Positions 14,593 through 26,455 of a stretch of DNA of 64,000 bases are shown here, one piece after another. This stretch comes from Stratiolaelaps scimitus (taxonomy: Eukaryota > Arthropoda > Arachnida > Mesostigmata > Laelapidae), in contig JABWDB010000012.1 in assembly GCA_019614645.1 (NCBI GenBank), positions 5,518,001-5,582,000 of the forward strand. Direction: 5' to 3'. The stretch's first letter is position 1, and every line of letters begins with the position of its first letter. Below the pieces are notes generated by a model. That model was given only the letters and a program-made list of their open reading frames with translations. It had not been told where the DNA came from and searched no databases. A program made the position numbers and the translations under genes.

Positions 14593-14640
14593 GGGGGTCC
14601 GCGGGGGGCGGGGGGGCCGGGGGGCCGGGGGCGGCGAGGG
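14593..14640 (+). other. G-quadruplex-forming tract
   Basis: The plus strand has successive guanine runs of about 5, 6, 7, 6 and 5 bases separated by loops of only one to four bases, followed by shorter G runs. This far exceeds the usual G3-loop1-7 pattern for an intramolecular quadruplex. It lies in a stretch without a recognised gene; an undetected CpG-rich promoter is possible. Confidence 0.8.
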
Positions 14641-14649
14641 GTGTATATA

Positions 14650-17600
14650 ACATCGCGGATAATGGAAGAGCCGTGGGTGATACCTGATCTTCATTCAGAC
14701 GCCCAAGTACAATTACCAATGGCCGCCAGCATCGAGAGTGGCCATCATCCGATGATACCCCCGATGATAATGAGAATGAAGGAACCGGTGGACGGACGGA
14801 CAAACGGACGCTCACTCAATGGCCGTGATCCTCCTGGGTGATGCTATTGTAGTTGGCGTTGTATGATATTGCCGTCGTGGCAATTTGCATAACACACCCG
14901 CCGCGACAAGAAAGACATCTGGGGAGGCGCTAACTCAGCCGTCAAACCTCCGAGGGTATCACCTCGTCTGAACGAGTGCAGCGTTGAGTTAAGCTGAGCC
15001 TTTGACGCGATACTAATCCGTCTCGACCACCGCCAGGTCCCGCCAACGCAGCGAAATATGAAGGGTCGCAATGCTCGCCTTGTTAGTCGTGCACCGCGAT
15101 CGTCGCACGACAATAATAATCATGATAATAGTAGAAGTAGTAGTTGTAGCAGCTCTCTTGAACGCGCGCGTAAAGATTAAGAGGAACATTGAGAAGATCC
15201 GAGTCCCGACGGGACTTGGCGACCTATCTCTGTGATGGCGGTGGAGGAAAAGTGTATATATATATATATGTATATCGCGAGGGAGTAATGGATGTCTGAA
15301 CAGCGTGAACAGGTTGCCGTTGTCGCAACAGTAGCGGCGATGGTCTTCGTAGCCGATTCGTAGTTGGACGCATGTGCCTGGTCTCGGAGTCGTTCCCTTC
15401 GCGCGTCTCCCTGTATTTGCCTGGGACAGACCGGTGTTTGTGTGTATGTGTTTGAGTATAGACATGGATGATGACGGCGGCGGCGGCGATCTGATTCATA
15501 AAAGGAGTGAGATAGGGAGATAGGCGTGACTGGACAAGGGAGGACTCCCACGGCGGGTTTTTTCAATGGTGTGATTTTTTTTATGGCGACGGCGACCACT
15601 TTTCTACAGTATACTGCACGCTTTGAGGATAATATTATCATTTCCACTAACATTATGATTATCTACTATTATAATGATAAATGTAATTGGCTCAAATACT
15701 TCATAGTCGAGCAGATCATTAGCCTCATTGAACGCCCATTCACATTTCCAAGTGGTGCCTATACTTCGTACCGAAAATAACCTAATAAATTTCAGCAATA
15801 ATCACAATCAAGATCCTCATCACAATAATCTTATTGGAACATACGCCGCGACAACACAGCACCGATTCGGATGCGTCCTGCACAATTCGATTTTCTCGCA
15901 ACGGATATCATTGACAAAACGTCATGCGATATCCGAACAGCGGTATCATCGTCGTCGTTCTCGACAGTTGTATCGATGATAGCTTACCCCATCAGCGGTA
16001 CAGCATTCGAGAGACACTTCCTTCGTTCGATTCCCTAGCAAACGCCCGCAGCGTTCGGTACCCTGCGGCGATCGCACGACTTGGCCAAATGACGGAACAC
16101 TAACCTAACATAGTTGACGGACCCTCGTCCATAGACGACGCCCCGCAGACTTCATGCACGAAGCCTGAATACGCGCGTACCCCCCTTCTCATTGGACTGA
16201 TTTTCTCCATGCTGATGATAATGGCGTGCTGCGACTCCGAATGTGGCTGACCGCTGAATGACGTCCAGCAACGACGAATGCGGTGCTGGCATTTGCATTT
16301 GATTTAGCAATATTCCATTCGGGTCTAAGCATCGCTGGGAGTGCTTGCAGCCTCCGCTATGCCCATGCGCGTTTTCGTATCGTTATGGATATATAACGAT
16401 GAACAGATATGCACAAATCAAAACCTCTGTCCATTGTTATGGTTGTCATGACGAACTTGAACAAGTTCCTTTATCCTGGTCCGACTGGGACTCTCGGGCT
16501 ACCTCAAAGCGGCGGTACCAAACAGCGCAGTGTGGCGCAAAGGCAGGCATCGACACATCGAATGCAATCCAATGCGTAGGTTATCCATACGACTTCGGAA
16601 AAGCCAGTTTCTGATGTTCAGCTCCGAAGCTCCGAAGGTAGCCAGCTCCTGATTGTGTACGTAGATCTGTTGTCGAATGTCGTTAGCCGATTGGTGCAAT
16701 CACTTGGCATCACACTGAGCCTTTGTGTGACCGGGAAGCTGCTGGACCTCATTCAGTGTTGCCGTAGGCGCCAATCGTGTGCAGGTCACCCCCAACAGAG
16801 TCTGGCTACTGCCTCTGTATATGCTTGTATATACAAATAGATAGGTTGATACAGACAGATACCGATGATCGGAACATCAACATTGGCGGGCGGTCGAACC
16901 CAAACAAACAACTAAGTTACTCCGGAACAACGGCGGTCGGCGGTGTGTGGGGGTGATCGCCCGCTGATTTCACCGCCGCCAGCAGCGACACACATAAACA
17001 TATTTAGTACTTCGTCGAACGACCTCAATTACAGAACCCAAGAAAGGCTGGCAGGCCAAATTCAAAGCACGATGTATTTATTATAATAGATCGCCGCCGG
17101 CGAGTCGAAAATCTCGACGCGATGTAGCTCGCGGGGGTAGCGGCGTATGCACTCTCTATGTGAACATGTACTGCCTCAGCGCGTGAACAGGAGTTATATT
17201 GTTTGCACTTGCACCATTAACGCCACGTTTGATTGGTCAATGGGCCAAGTTATTCGTGATGGCTAGTTGGCGGTTCCATGAAGATGTTGGAAAATCCACG
17301 GATCAGGAGAACCTAGCTATCTCGAACGTACCAAATTGTACCGTACAAAGGGGTCAGGCTAATTCGTCCAGAGACAACCCTGTGGTTCCACGACCACGAT
17401 GATACCCTCATGCCATCTCGGTGGACACCGCACCAACCTATTTCGACATACGACCTGAAACCGGTCACGCAGTGCTCCACCGTGACTAACACAGTCAGGG
17501 TGCAGCCGTCGAGCCGAGTTGCAAGTCAAAGGGAAGGCTTAGAAAAATGCTTCCTATGAGAGGTACTATCAGAATTGTGCCTATGCTCTCGGAGCGATGA

Positions 17601-19930
17601 TGGCAGCGTATCGTTCGTTCGAGAACAGCCGATATTCGTTCGTCATCTCGTCACTCGCAACTGCCAGCGTCAGTCGAATTCAACTCAAATAATCAATGAG
17701 AAATAGTCCGAGACGCCTGTCGGGTCTAAAAACCTTTCCGACTTTGAGACTGTTCAGAGGGCGGGCAGTATTCGATGGCAATGAACAATGAGGACTTTTC
17801 GACTGGCTACAAAAATTCACAACCTATCGAAGCATGGTCCGTTAAGCAGACGCGCCCACACAGAACCTTCGCCAAATAGAGATACGTTAAAGGGTCTAGG
17901 TTGAACGAAAATAAGGCCGCGTTTCGAAGGTAGGAAGTTCAGCTAGTTGTTTCTCTTGAAATTCAAAAGTATTTGACAACACGTTGTCTCGGAGTCCCGT
18001 TATGCTGAGACCTTCTGAGCGTGAATATCTTCATTGCAGCGCTCAGCTTCAGCTCGAGCTGGGCTTGAATATTGCTACTTGATATAGGTTTGCCGAGGCT
18101 TTGCTCGTAGAGGAGGACAGTTTCGTCAAACGCACGGGACACCACCAGAAGCATTGCTAGCTGCGTAGAAAGTGGGTCGATCCACTGCAGGGTTGACCTC
18201 GATGACGAAACCGACCCTCTACCTGCTGCTAAAACCACCATCCTCCGCTGAGAGTCTATCTCTTCCCTTGTTTCAGCTTTACGCTTGGCATTAGCTCGAT
18301 ATTTAGGAAAGGTCATAGCCTAACTAATTGGTTTGGCTAATTGGTTAACTACGCGCGTCTGGACTGAAGGAATCAACCATTCTTTCAGTGCTTGCAATTC
18401 TGTTTACGCATAACGGCTCAGGCTATAATTCTATTGTAATATTACCTACATTCACAAAGATACATGATTGTGAGATACTTGCCTATATCCCCCAATGGTA
18501 CTAGACGTTATTCCACAACGAAGGTAGTGACCATGTAGCATAGCTTCACATCATTACCATACAATCCTCTATAGCGTACTATTTTATACGTTTTGAAATA
18601 GTATCATAATACATCAACTTTCTAATCCAATCTTTAAGTTTCACGGACGACCATAACTCCTTTCATAGCGCAGATGGATATCACCACATCAAGGCGTACG
18701 TCGCTCACATCAGCTCCATACCACGAGGAGGTGGTATCGAAGAGCAGCTAAGTCTAATGAACCCGAGTGGAGACCTTGAGATCATCCACATCCCATCCCG
18801 CGAGTATCTCGTGGGTGTTGTAAAATGTCGCTGCAAACGCCTAAGAAAGTTATCAACTTAATCTCTCGGCTGTCTATCGCCCTGTCACTTACATGGCGTG
18901 AGTACATGGGCGCGACCTACAGGGTGCTATCTGGCACAGACCGCTCGGCTACAGCTCGCGACGTGGACGACTTTTTTTCGAAGAGGGGATCAGCGTACGT
19001 TCGTTTCGACAACAATATGTCTCGCCTACGATCAGGTCGTGCCGGTAACAGCAGCAGCAACAACCTAACCTCACAGGTCGACATAGGGGCTGCGGGGATA
19101 CAGCACATCGCAAATCCAGATTTATGGTCTCTCTGATTATGCCAGCGTGCGATACGCCTTACAAGATGCCATGGTCAGGATTCATTCGCGAGCCATTCCG
19201 GTCGGCGACAAACAGCCTTTGAGTACCGCGAGTGGTGGCAGAACGCAGTTACTACGGCATTCATGCTCCCTCTTGGGTGCTGGGGCTGCTATGGATGTGT
19301 TGCGTGCATATGGTGCTCCAGCTAGAATCGGCTAGCGGCACACGTTCATCGAACTGCAGGACGACGCAAATCGCCAGGCCCAGCCAAGGACGGCAGTGCC
19401 GTCGCATGGTAGACATTTGGTTGTTTTTGGAGACACTTGTGATGTGGGCGGCGGCCCAATTCGGCACATACAACCAGAGCAACGAGCTAAGCTCGCCGAG
19501 CGAATGATTGTTGAATGGCACAGACTCGTTAATAGCACAAGCACCTCCGAAGGATCCGACTTCTCGATCTGTGGAGTTGCAGCAGTGATGACTCGAAGGT
19601 AGTCTTACCTGCTGAAATACTGGGGTGGAGCAGAAAATTACGATTTTTGTTTCTATATCTATGAAAAGCAAAAAAAAAACAAGGCGACGAAGCAGCAGCA
19701 GAAGCAGAAGAGGACGAGCCACGGCGAGCGGAGGCCGTTTCGGCGATACAGGCCCAACCCCCGGATAGCTGCCTCCTCTCCAGAACCCTGAGTGGATAGC
19801 AGACCCCCTCTCCCAGCAGAACTGACGAAGGTTCAAAACCGGTGCACGGCTCAGGTTGCTCCCACTTATCGGCGGACTCCGGCTGGTTCGCGCTCCGTCC
19901 TACTCGCGGCCGAGGCAGATCGAACTTGTG
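14650..19930. other. Gene-poor stretch upstream of the bHLH gene
   Basis: I could not support any coding region. A short (AT)n run is at 15254-15269. The minus-strand open frame of 117 codons at 17963-18316 has no recognisable domain and no convincing splice partner. The last few kilobases before 20035 are the likely place for the promoter and 5' untranslated exons of the achaete-scute-like gene, but I cannot place a start site. Confidence 0.4.
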
Positions 19931-19947
19931 CCCCCCCCCCCCCCCCC
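19931..19947. repeat. Homopolymer C run (17 bases)
   Basis: Seventeen consecutive C residues about 90 bases upstream of the putative start codon of the bHLH gene, followed by ACAG. The pyrimidine run plus CAG resembles a splice acceptor, so a 5' untranslated exon could begin here. On the minus strand it is a G17 run. Confidence 0.9.
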
Positions 19948-20034
19948 ACAGCTAGGATTACGTTTTGTGATTATTTCTTTCTTGCGTTTCTAGTCGGCGA
20001 GTTTTTCGTAACGACACAACACAGTGAAATCATC

Positions 20035-20166
20035 ATGGAGCTAGACATGCCAATCACGAGAGTGTTACTGAAGTCGGCATGTGGCAAGGCTCAAATGGCC
20101 TCGCAAGCGTTGACGGTGCAGCCCGCCCAGGTGCTAAGTTCAGGGAACCTTCCAACCCAGCTAGAC
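20035..20166 (+). CDS. Achaete-scute-like bHLH gene, coding exon 1
   Basis: The start is the ATG at 20035 in a favourable context (ATCATCATGG). It opens 44 codons beginning MELDMPITRV and ending NLPTQLD, followed directly by a consensus donor GTAAGT at 20167 in phase 0. The frame stays open upstream of the ATG, but that part (proline run from the C17 tract, hydrophobic stretch) does not look like transcription-factor sequence. The exon has no motif of its own; it is the N-terminal tail before the bHLH domain of exon 2. The intron to exon 2 is 288 bases. Drosophila achaete-scute genes lack introns in the coding region, so this split is a lineage feature or a reason to check the model. Confidence 0.65.
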
Positions 20167-20454
20167 GTAAGTATTGTCTTATGCGCAACCTATCAAATCT
20201 GCAATACGACATGTGACATCCTATCATATACTTGCGTCTCGTACGTGGCTGCGGACGTAGGCCAAAATACGTGATATGATCAATTACAGTATGACCATTC
20301 AATCGAGCGCAAGCTACCGCCAGTTTTCGAGGGTGGGAGGACATAAAGAACGGACCCATGAATGAATGGCTGGCCGCTTCGCAATCATAACCAAGATCGC
20401 ACGAGCATTTGTTACCGCCAACAATGTGTTGCTCACCTCTTCGTCACGTTACAG

Positions 20455-21178
20455 GAACTGCCAGCTGCCAAGCCGGACGTCACGAAGATCTGCGACAGCA
20501 ACAAGTACAAGATGTCGGTGGCAAGGCGGAACGAACGCGAGAGGAAGCGAGTCCAGAATGTCAACAGGACATTCGACACGCTTCGCCGGCACGTGCAGGG
20601 CTACAGGAACGCTAACAAGAAGATGTCGAAAGTCGAGACGCTCCGCTGTGCGGCCGAGTACATCCGTGAGCTTCAGACGATCCTGCGTGCGAACTGTGAC
20701 GACGAGCAGGGCCCTCTCGACAGCCCGAGGCCGATTTCCTCGCTGAACGACTCGACGATGGGGTTTGAGTATCAAATGCCGGTTACGCCCAACTCGCAGC
20801 CGGACGTTGCGCAAACAATTTTCGACTTCGTACAGCCACTTGATTCACCCAAGTCGAATATCGCCTCATCACCGTTGTCCCGCTCGCCGCTGCCTGCAGA
20901 GGAAACGGGTGCTGTTGCAACTCGCCACGAGCCCGCGTCGCCGTTGCCCTGCGGCAATATCCTCGCCGCGTGTCTCCAGATGCCGCCGGCCGGCGGGTGT
21001 ACTGTCGTCGTCAAGCAGGAGCCCAACGAATTTCCCTCGGACGCCTTTGACCTCAACGGTAACGCCACCATCACCGACGGCAGCGACAACCTTCTCGACG
21101 AACAAAGTTATAGCAAGCTCGCCGCCGCACTTCAGCACCACGGCCATCAGCTGAATTTGAGTCTGTGCACTAGCAGCT
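20455..21178 (+). CDS. Achaete-scute-family bHLH transcription factor, main coding exon
   Basis: Starts after a good acceptor (CGTTACAG) in phase 0. The bHLH lies at about residues 67-121 of the spliced protein (20521-20685). The basic region has [11 protein letters not shown] with the glutamate that reads E-box DNA; helix 1 has [12 protein letters not shown]; the loop ends NANKKMSK; helix 2 has [25 protein letters not shown] followed by EYIR-LQ is characteristic of the achaete-scute class (Class A proneural factors that pair with Daughterless/E proteins in the nucleus). Differences from typical members: K instead of N in the basic region, Q instead of P after the helix-1 HV, and a loop one residue longer than in ASCL1. 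The tail has five SP and one TP site and a VKQE sumoylation-type motif. It ends in a strong donor (GTAAGT at 21179, phase 1). Read without splicing, it would stop 21 codons later at 21243. Confidence 0.88.
20521..20685 (+). other. bHLH domain (basic region, two helices and loop)
   Basis: DNA-binding and dimerisation domain of the achaete-scute-like protein: basic region about 20521-20553, helix 1 about 20554-20595, loop about 20596-20625, helix 2 about 20626-20685. The E-box-contacting glutamate is residue 71 of the spliced product. Confidence 0.88.
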
Positions 21179-22517
21179 GTAAGTATCGAGATACTCGCGT
21201 TGCAGGTCACTCGATCAGCGAATGGGCCACCTCATTCGCTTAGCTTGTCTCGGGTGTAAGCACGCCAAAAGTCGTCGATCTGCTTGTCTATTTCGTTCAT
21301 TGTGCATGCCCGTCGCTCCGTTTTTGATATCGACCTCCACCACTCCCTGCATGCCTCGTCGGAAAACACCATTTGCATCCCGCTCCGTTCCTTTATGGAT
21401 TGGATACGTCGCTGAGTGACCGCTAGCGCGTGTTGAAAGTTTGCCGAAGCAAAAAGTGGTAATTTTTTGGGAAAGTTGCCCCTCTAGAACTACACCCGCC
21501 CGCCCGCCAGACACCCTCGGCATTGACCGATCCGACAGACGACCGCTCGCTGCACAGCCGGTTGGTCTCGCGGAGATGGGCTGTATGTGTTTTATGTTTT
21601 GTTTTCGTCATTCTTACCTACCTACCTACCTACCTAACGTAGTAGGTACAATCTCCCCTCCCATCTAACGCACCGCGAAACCTCGCTTTAGGCTAACGAA
21701 CCTCGTCTGAACCTGCCCCGTAGAGCGGTCTTCGTCACCCACACTGTCGCCGAATCCGCAAACCCTTTGAATTCGTTTCCTTTGCTGCCAGCCGGGGTAC
21801 GGCGGAGAGGAGCGTGCTCGAGGGGCTGCGAAATCTTTAGTAGGCATTTTTAGACTCGCACGTGCGAGCCTTCACCAGCAGCAGCAGCAATAGCAGCGCC
21901 GTTCGTGGCGTAGCTTTCACTTTCGGCCAATACCCCTCGTCGTTCGCTTGCTGTGTAGCATCTAGTAGCTGTGTAGGTCTGAATTAAGGGAGGGGGGGGG
22001 GGCACCAGACGGCACCAACGAGGTACACAGCCATCGTTCTGTTTCGGCTGGTCGTCCGACTAACCAGGCCTTCTCTCGTACGAGACGAAGGGCAGACCTG
22101 AGATGAGGCGGAAACAACCTTTGCTTCTTTGTTTACCGCCCCAGCCGTTCTAGGTTTGGATCTCACTCTATCTCTCTCCTCTTTCGCGACCATCGACTCC
22201 CTCCGTTCGATCATCATCACAAGTAGCAGCAGCAATAACAATGATATAGCGGTGGTTATGCAAGACCCCTACATAGGCCTCTCGTTGCTTCTGAGTTACC
22301 GTCAGCTTCTTCTTCTGTGGCCTGATGTGGATGCTGGGGCCTGAACCGCACCTACCGCATGCGGCTAGCTGACTGGCTACCATAACCGCAGAACTCCTGT
22401 AGTTATTACCCATACGTCTAGACCCTATATTCGTAGTAGAAATTCACCGGCGAATTATTCGAGTGCAAGCCAGTGGAGTCAGAAGGTAGTGACGTTTTAC
22501 ATTTACTCTCCTTTCAG

Positions 22518-22546
22518 ATATTCAACTCCAACAATTGCAACAGTAG
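22518..22546 (+). CDS. Candidate last coding exon of the achaete-scute-like gene
   Basis: A pyrimidine-rich acceptor (CTCTCCTTTCAG, ending at 22517) opens a frame that fits the phase-1 donor at 21179. The joined codon is TAT, followed by I-Q-L-Q-Q-L-Q-Q and a TAG at 22544-22546. This would give a protein of 294 residues with a glutamine-rich end. The support is only the donor strength, the acceptor and the clean short frame. The alternative is that the donor is unused and translation ends at 21243. A possible polyadenylation signal AATAAA is at 23298-23303. Confidence 0.4.
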
Positions 22547-22748
22547 GAGAGGCGACCGAAAATGCCAGCGGCAGGAGAAGGTCACACAGACGTTCGTTTC
22601 ATAGGAATCAGGTGGATGAAAACTCTACGATGAGCGATTGATCTGGATATCTGCCACGCGTGTAAAAATGTACACTGTCTCGTTTGCCGATATAGTAGAA
22701 GCCAGCCTTATAGTATAATTCGAAATACTAAACGATATTAGAAAAAAA

Positions 22749-22793
22749 ATATATATATATACTTAGTATATATATATATATATATATATATGT
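22749..22793. repeat. Interrupted (AT)n microsatellite
   Basis: Two AT runs separated by ACTTAG-like sequence near 22761-22766; the whole tract is about 45 bases. Confidence 0.9.
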
Positions 22794-24344
22794 GTATATA
22801 GCTCGTGCCCTCATCACCAAGCTTAATCATTGACAGATGCGTCCCTTAGGTTCTTTCGGTGTGAAAAATCACTATTGCCAACGGCGTTGCATCTCAGGCG
22901 TCATGCATTATAATAGTATGTATGTAAACTGTATCGAGTTGGCGGTTTAGTACCGCGCCCGAGACTGAACACCGGTTTTCGTCTTAGGTTATTTGTTTTG
23001 TATCGCCCGGTGCCCTGCAGTTATATGGGCTAGTTTAGATTTAGCAATATTTCGGAGTCACACGAACGTGATGGAATCACTAATATAATTGTTACATATA
23101 ATGTAACTAATCATGTGAACACGTGTAGTTAATTCCAACTCCAGCCGTTGATCTCGGAGCGAGGCAAATCGCCAAGCCTGTGTCGAGCCCGAGTTGATCA
23201 GAAGCGCTAGGAGCTTTGTTAATAGCTGTCCTGCATAAGGCAGCAACGACACCTGTTGTATATAACATTATCACAATGTAAAATGTACTGAAGAAAAAAT
23301 AAAAACAACATTGTTACCATTTGCATAATATTGTCTTCCTGCGCGTACATCCCGCGACTGTCCACAATTTTTGCGTTTACCCTCTCGAAATCTGTGTACT
23401 TTTCTCCGTTGCGTACAGTACAATCCACTATATTTGACACAATCGTAGCAGTCGTAGTCCGCTGAGACAAAGCTGAAAAATAAAAAAGCAAACGTGGCTC
23501 CGACGTGTTCACGTAGCAATACCCAAAGGTTCAGAGTCGACGCCTGTCACGTGACGTAGGGAACAGCTGAGAGAGAGAGGAGAGATCAACTGAGGGATTA
23601 AACGCAAAAGAAGACTCCGTTTTAAAGTCTAAAGAGTAACCTCTTGCATAGTGACAACATCCCTGCTGACTGCCGTTACACACTTGCTGTAATAGCAGCT
23701 CCATCGTCCGTCTGACGTAGACAAAGCTGCGCCCAGTTGTGAGATTATTCATCGCAGGCGAGGTGGCCAATCAATGTCGTCGAACTTCTGCGTGAAATCG
23801 CTGCTCGACCGTCTTCGTTGGTGGCGGCCACATCGACCACCCCCGCGAAGTGGTCGACCCATTAGCCGCTGCACAAGATACAACGAACAAAGGCGTGCGC
23901 TCTTCAGCTTCTGACAGAAGCGTTCAACGTGACACAGGTCTGTTACGAGAGGCGCTCCACAAAGTCCTGTGACAATTCGGCTTCTGTTAGCTAACCGCGT
24001 GAACACAATAACAAATTGTGACGATACACACAATGGCTGAATGCTTGATCAATTATTGACACTGGTACAGCAGCTATTGAAGCGTATACAGCATCGCGCT
24101 AGATCGCCTGAATGTTCACGTCATAGTGTGGTCACTGTGTTGAATGTGCTTCTACGAATAGTGTCTGTGCTAAATGATCTACACTTCGTATGGAACTGAG
24201 TGACGTCGCACAGAGTTTGTCATAGACACGCGAGGAGATCTATTGCGAAAACGGCAATATCAGTGTATGTATCTATATATCGAGTATGAAATATTGTTAA
24301 TGGTACTATAATTTATAATGAAAAAATAGCGAACTTGTATGTAA

Positions 24345-24410
24345 TGTATAGTAACTGTGATTAGATATATATATATATATATATATATTCGTAATCACAG
24401 TTACTATACA
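24345..24410. repeat. Inverted repeat with 19-bp arms enclosing an (AT)n run
   Basis: The 19 bases at 24345-24363 are perfectly complementary to 24392-24410, and the 28 bases between are almost entirely AT dinucleotide. The whole can fold into one long hairpin. No coding capacity; it could be a tiny MITE-like element or a fold-back produced by template switching. Confidence 0.9.
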
Positions 24411-24508
24411 AAAGGGAGATAACATCTCAGGGTGACTGAGGTTGGGGCACAGTTCCTCAGATGGGGTCAACTTAAGTAGCAAGACCGCCAACTGAAATAT
24501 CGCTTTCA

Positions 24509-24542
24509 TATATATATATATATATATATTTTTTTTTTTTTT
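24509..24542. repeat. (TA)n microsatellite followed by a T run
   Basis: About 20 bases of TA dinucleotide run directly into about 14 T residues. Confidence 0.95.
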
Positions 24543-26394
24543 GGTTTCTCTCACTTGCCGAAATCAGGCGGAAATCTTGTCCTTCTGTTATCAGCAAAGG
24601 TAGTCGTCACCTACCTGCGCGTTTCGTCTGATGCGAGATTGCCGCGGGAGCCTGGCACGCGCAACGTTAATCCCTCCGACGGAAAAGGCCTGCTATTCTC
24701 GGCCCCATCACCGATGGTTGACTAATTCAGCGTCATCTATGTCGGTATACTGAGACACCTTCGATGTCCGACGTCCGAAGCTGAAAATGAATGCACCCGC
24801 ATCCTGTATCGCTCTGCCACCGCCGCAACTCAATGGGCTGTACAGATGGTCTGATTCGTTTTGGTACGATGGACGGCGCGCTGTTCGACGACGCTCGGTG
24901 ACGAGCAATCACGACACCCGCGAATATATATGTATGAATGCGCTCTGAACAGGTAAACAGGTACAGGCACATTGATCGACGCATAAAATGCATTCATCAA
25001 ACATCCGTTTCCTTGCCACGCGCTCTTAGCGAGGGACACACTGCGTTTACAGCGTGATCCTCCCAACCCTGTGGCCCCCCAACGCTTGCTTGTAAAGGGA
25101 TGAGTGCATCTTGCAGTGGTTCGCGAAGCGTTCGCTACAGCCAACATGCATAAACGCTATATCTGATGATGGTCAACTCTTTGACTGGGCGTCGGTAGTC
25201 CGGTACATTGATGAGATGCATCGAGCTAAGATTGATTGTCTTCAACGATTGTGGACCGTGCGGGATTCAATCGCTGATATGCTGCGATCGAGCGGCAACG
25301 GTCAGCGACACAGAGGCGAAGAAGAGGCCGTTGAATGGTTGACAGTCAAGAGTAGGCAGCCAATGGGTGAATTCGGCAGCGAACACTAAAGCTCAGCTCG
25401 GCGAGCCCTGGTGAAATCCTTGTGCCATGAAAGTGGTTAGGCCACGCCGTAGCTCCCCATCGGGCCTGCCAGACTCTGGACTGTTTATTGAACAAATAAC
25501 TTCGAAGACGCCCGCGCGAAATCTGGACACCGTTACTGAAGGCTGCTGGCTCAAGAGACTTGGAAGGGTTGCGTTGAAGAACGGGAGCTCTTCAGTTCGA
25601 TGTAGGCGAGATCGGGGGAGGCTTCGCGCGCCGCTCGGTAACAGAGGCAGCCATTTGAACAGATGGTCACAAAACGCTAGCGCCCCGAAATTGAACAACT
25701 AAATGTCTTCTCATGTTCTCGTTCTTGATAGAGGACGCGATGGTTAAAGTCTTCAAATAGTAATCTAAAAACACAAAAGTACTCCGTTTTTAAAAATATC
25801 ATAGTATACCCCTTACGGAGATCCTTTTGCATTTATGTATCACATCCTGTTGGTGCAGTTCTCCACTTGAAACACATAGTCATTTTCAGGCAAACCTTAC
25901 AGCCTAATAGAAGGATATATTCCTCTTAATCATCTGATAACCCGGCTGATTACTCGGATGGTTATTGCCTATAGACAAAGCAACCTTTGCAGGCTAATGA
26001 CTGGCCTGCCGCTAGTTCGACTCCTTAGTTAATTAGCTCTAAATCGAATAGGTTCCCGCTACAGGTTTCGATGTTCGCAGGAGTCAACCACCGGCTAATG
26101 CTGAGATTTGGGATTACTCCTGAAGGGCGCGCTAAGGTAGCCTTGAGGAGTGATACCAGGAGAGGTAGGATTTCTCAGAGACTGGGTGACTATCTTACAT
26201 TGTACATTGCTCGAGAGGTGTCTCTTAGCTCAGAGAAAACGCCAATCGGACAGAACCAGGTTCGGTTCTGTCATGAATCCACTCCACCCTCCTCATATTA
26301 CGTGAATTCCTGCTTCGACCATTAAGGAAATAAACCAAATGACTTTCAATCGGTCATGCTGTCGCTGCACTAACCGGTAACGTTGGTCAGAGCA

Positions 26395-26455
26395 AAAAAA
26401 AACGCTTCAGAATAATGTGGAGTCGGGGAATCGACCCCGAAGATCATTTTTTCTT
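26395..26455 (-). repeat. Possible tRNA-like 3' half (SINE relic)
   Basis: On the minus strand a well-paired T-arm-like hairpin carries GGTCGATTCCCC (B-box-like), followed about 30 bases on by a run of T residues (the A run near 26394-26402), as at a polymerase III terminator. No A box was found, so only a relic can be claimed. Confidence 0.25.

Noticed and set aside
17963..18316. Minus-strand 117-codon open frame
   Set aside because: No recognisable domain, no splice partners and no codon bias; length is within what chance allows in 64 kb.
20449..21210. Open frames antisense to or out of frame with the bHLH exon
   Set aside because: They are shadows of the GC-rich third positions of the real coding frame.
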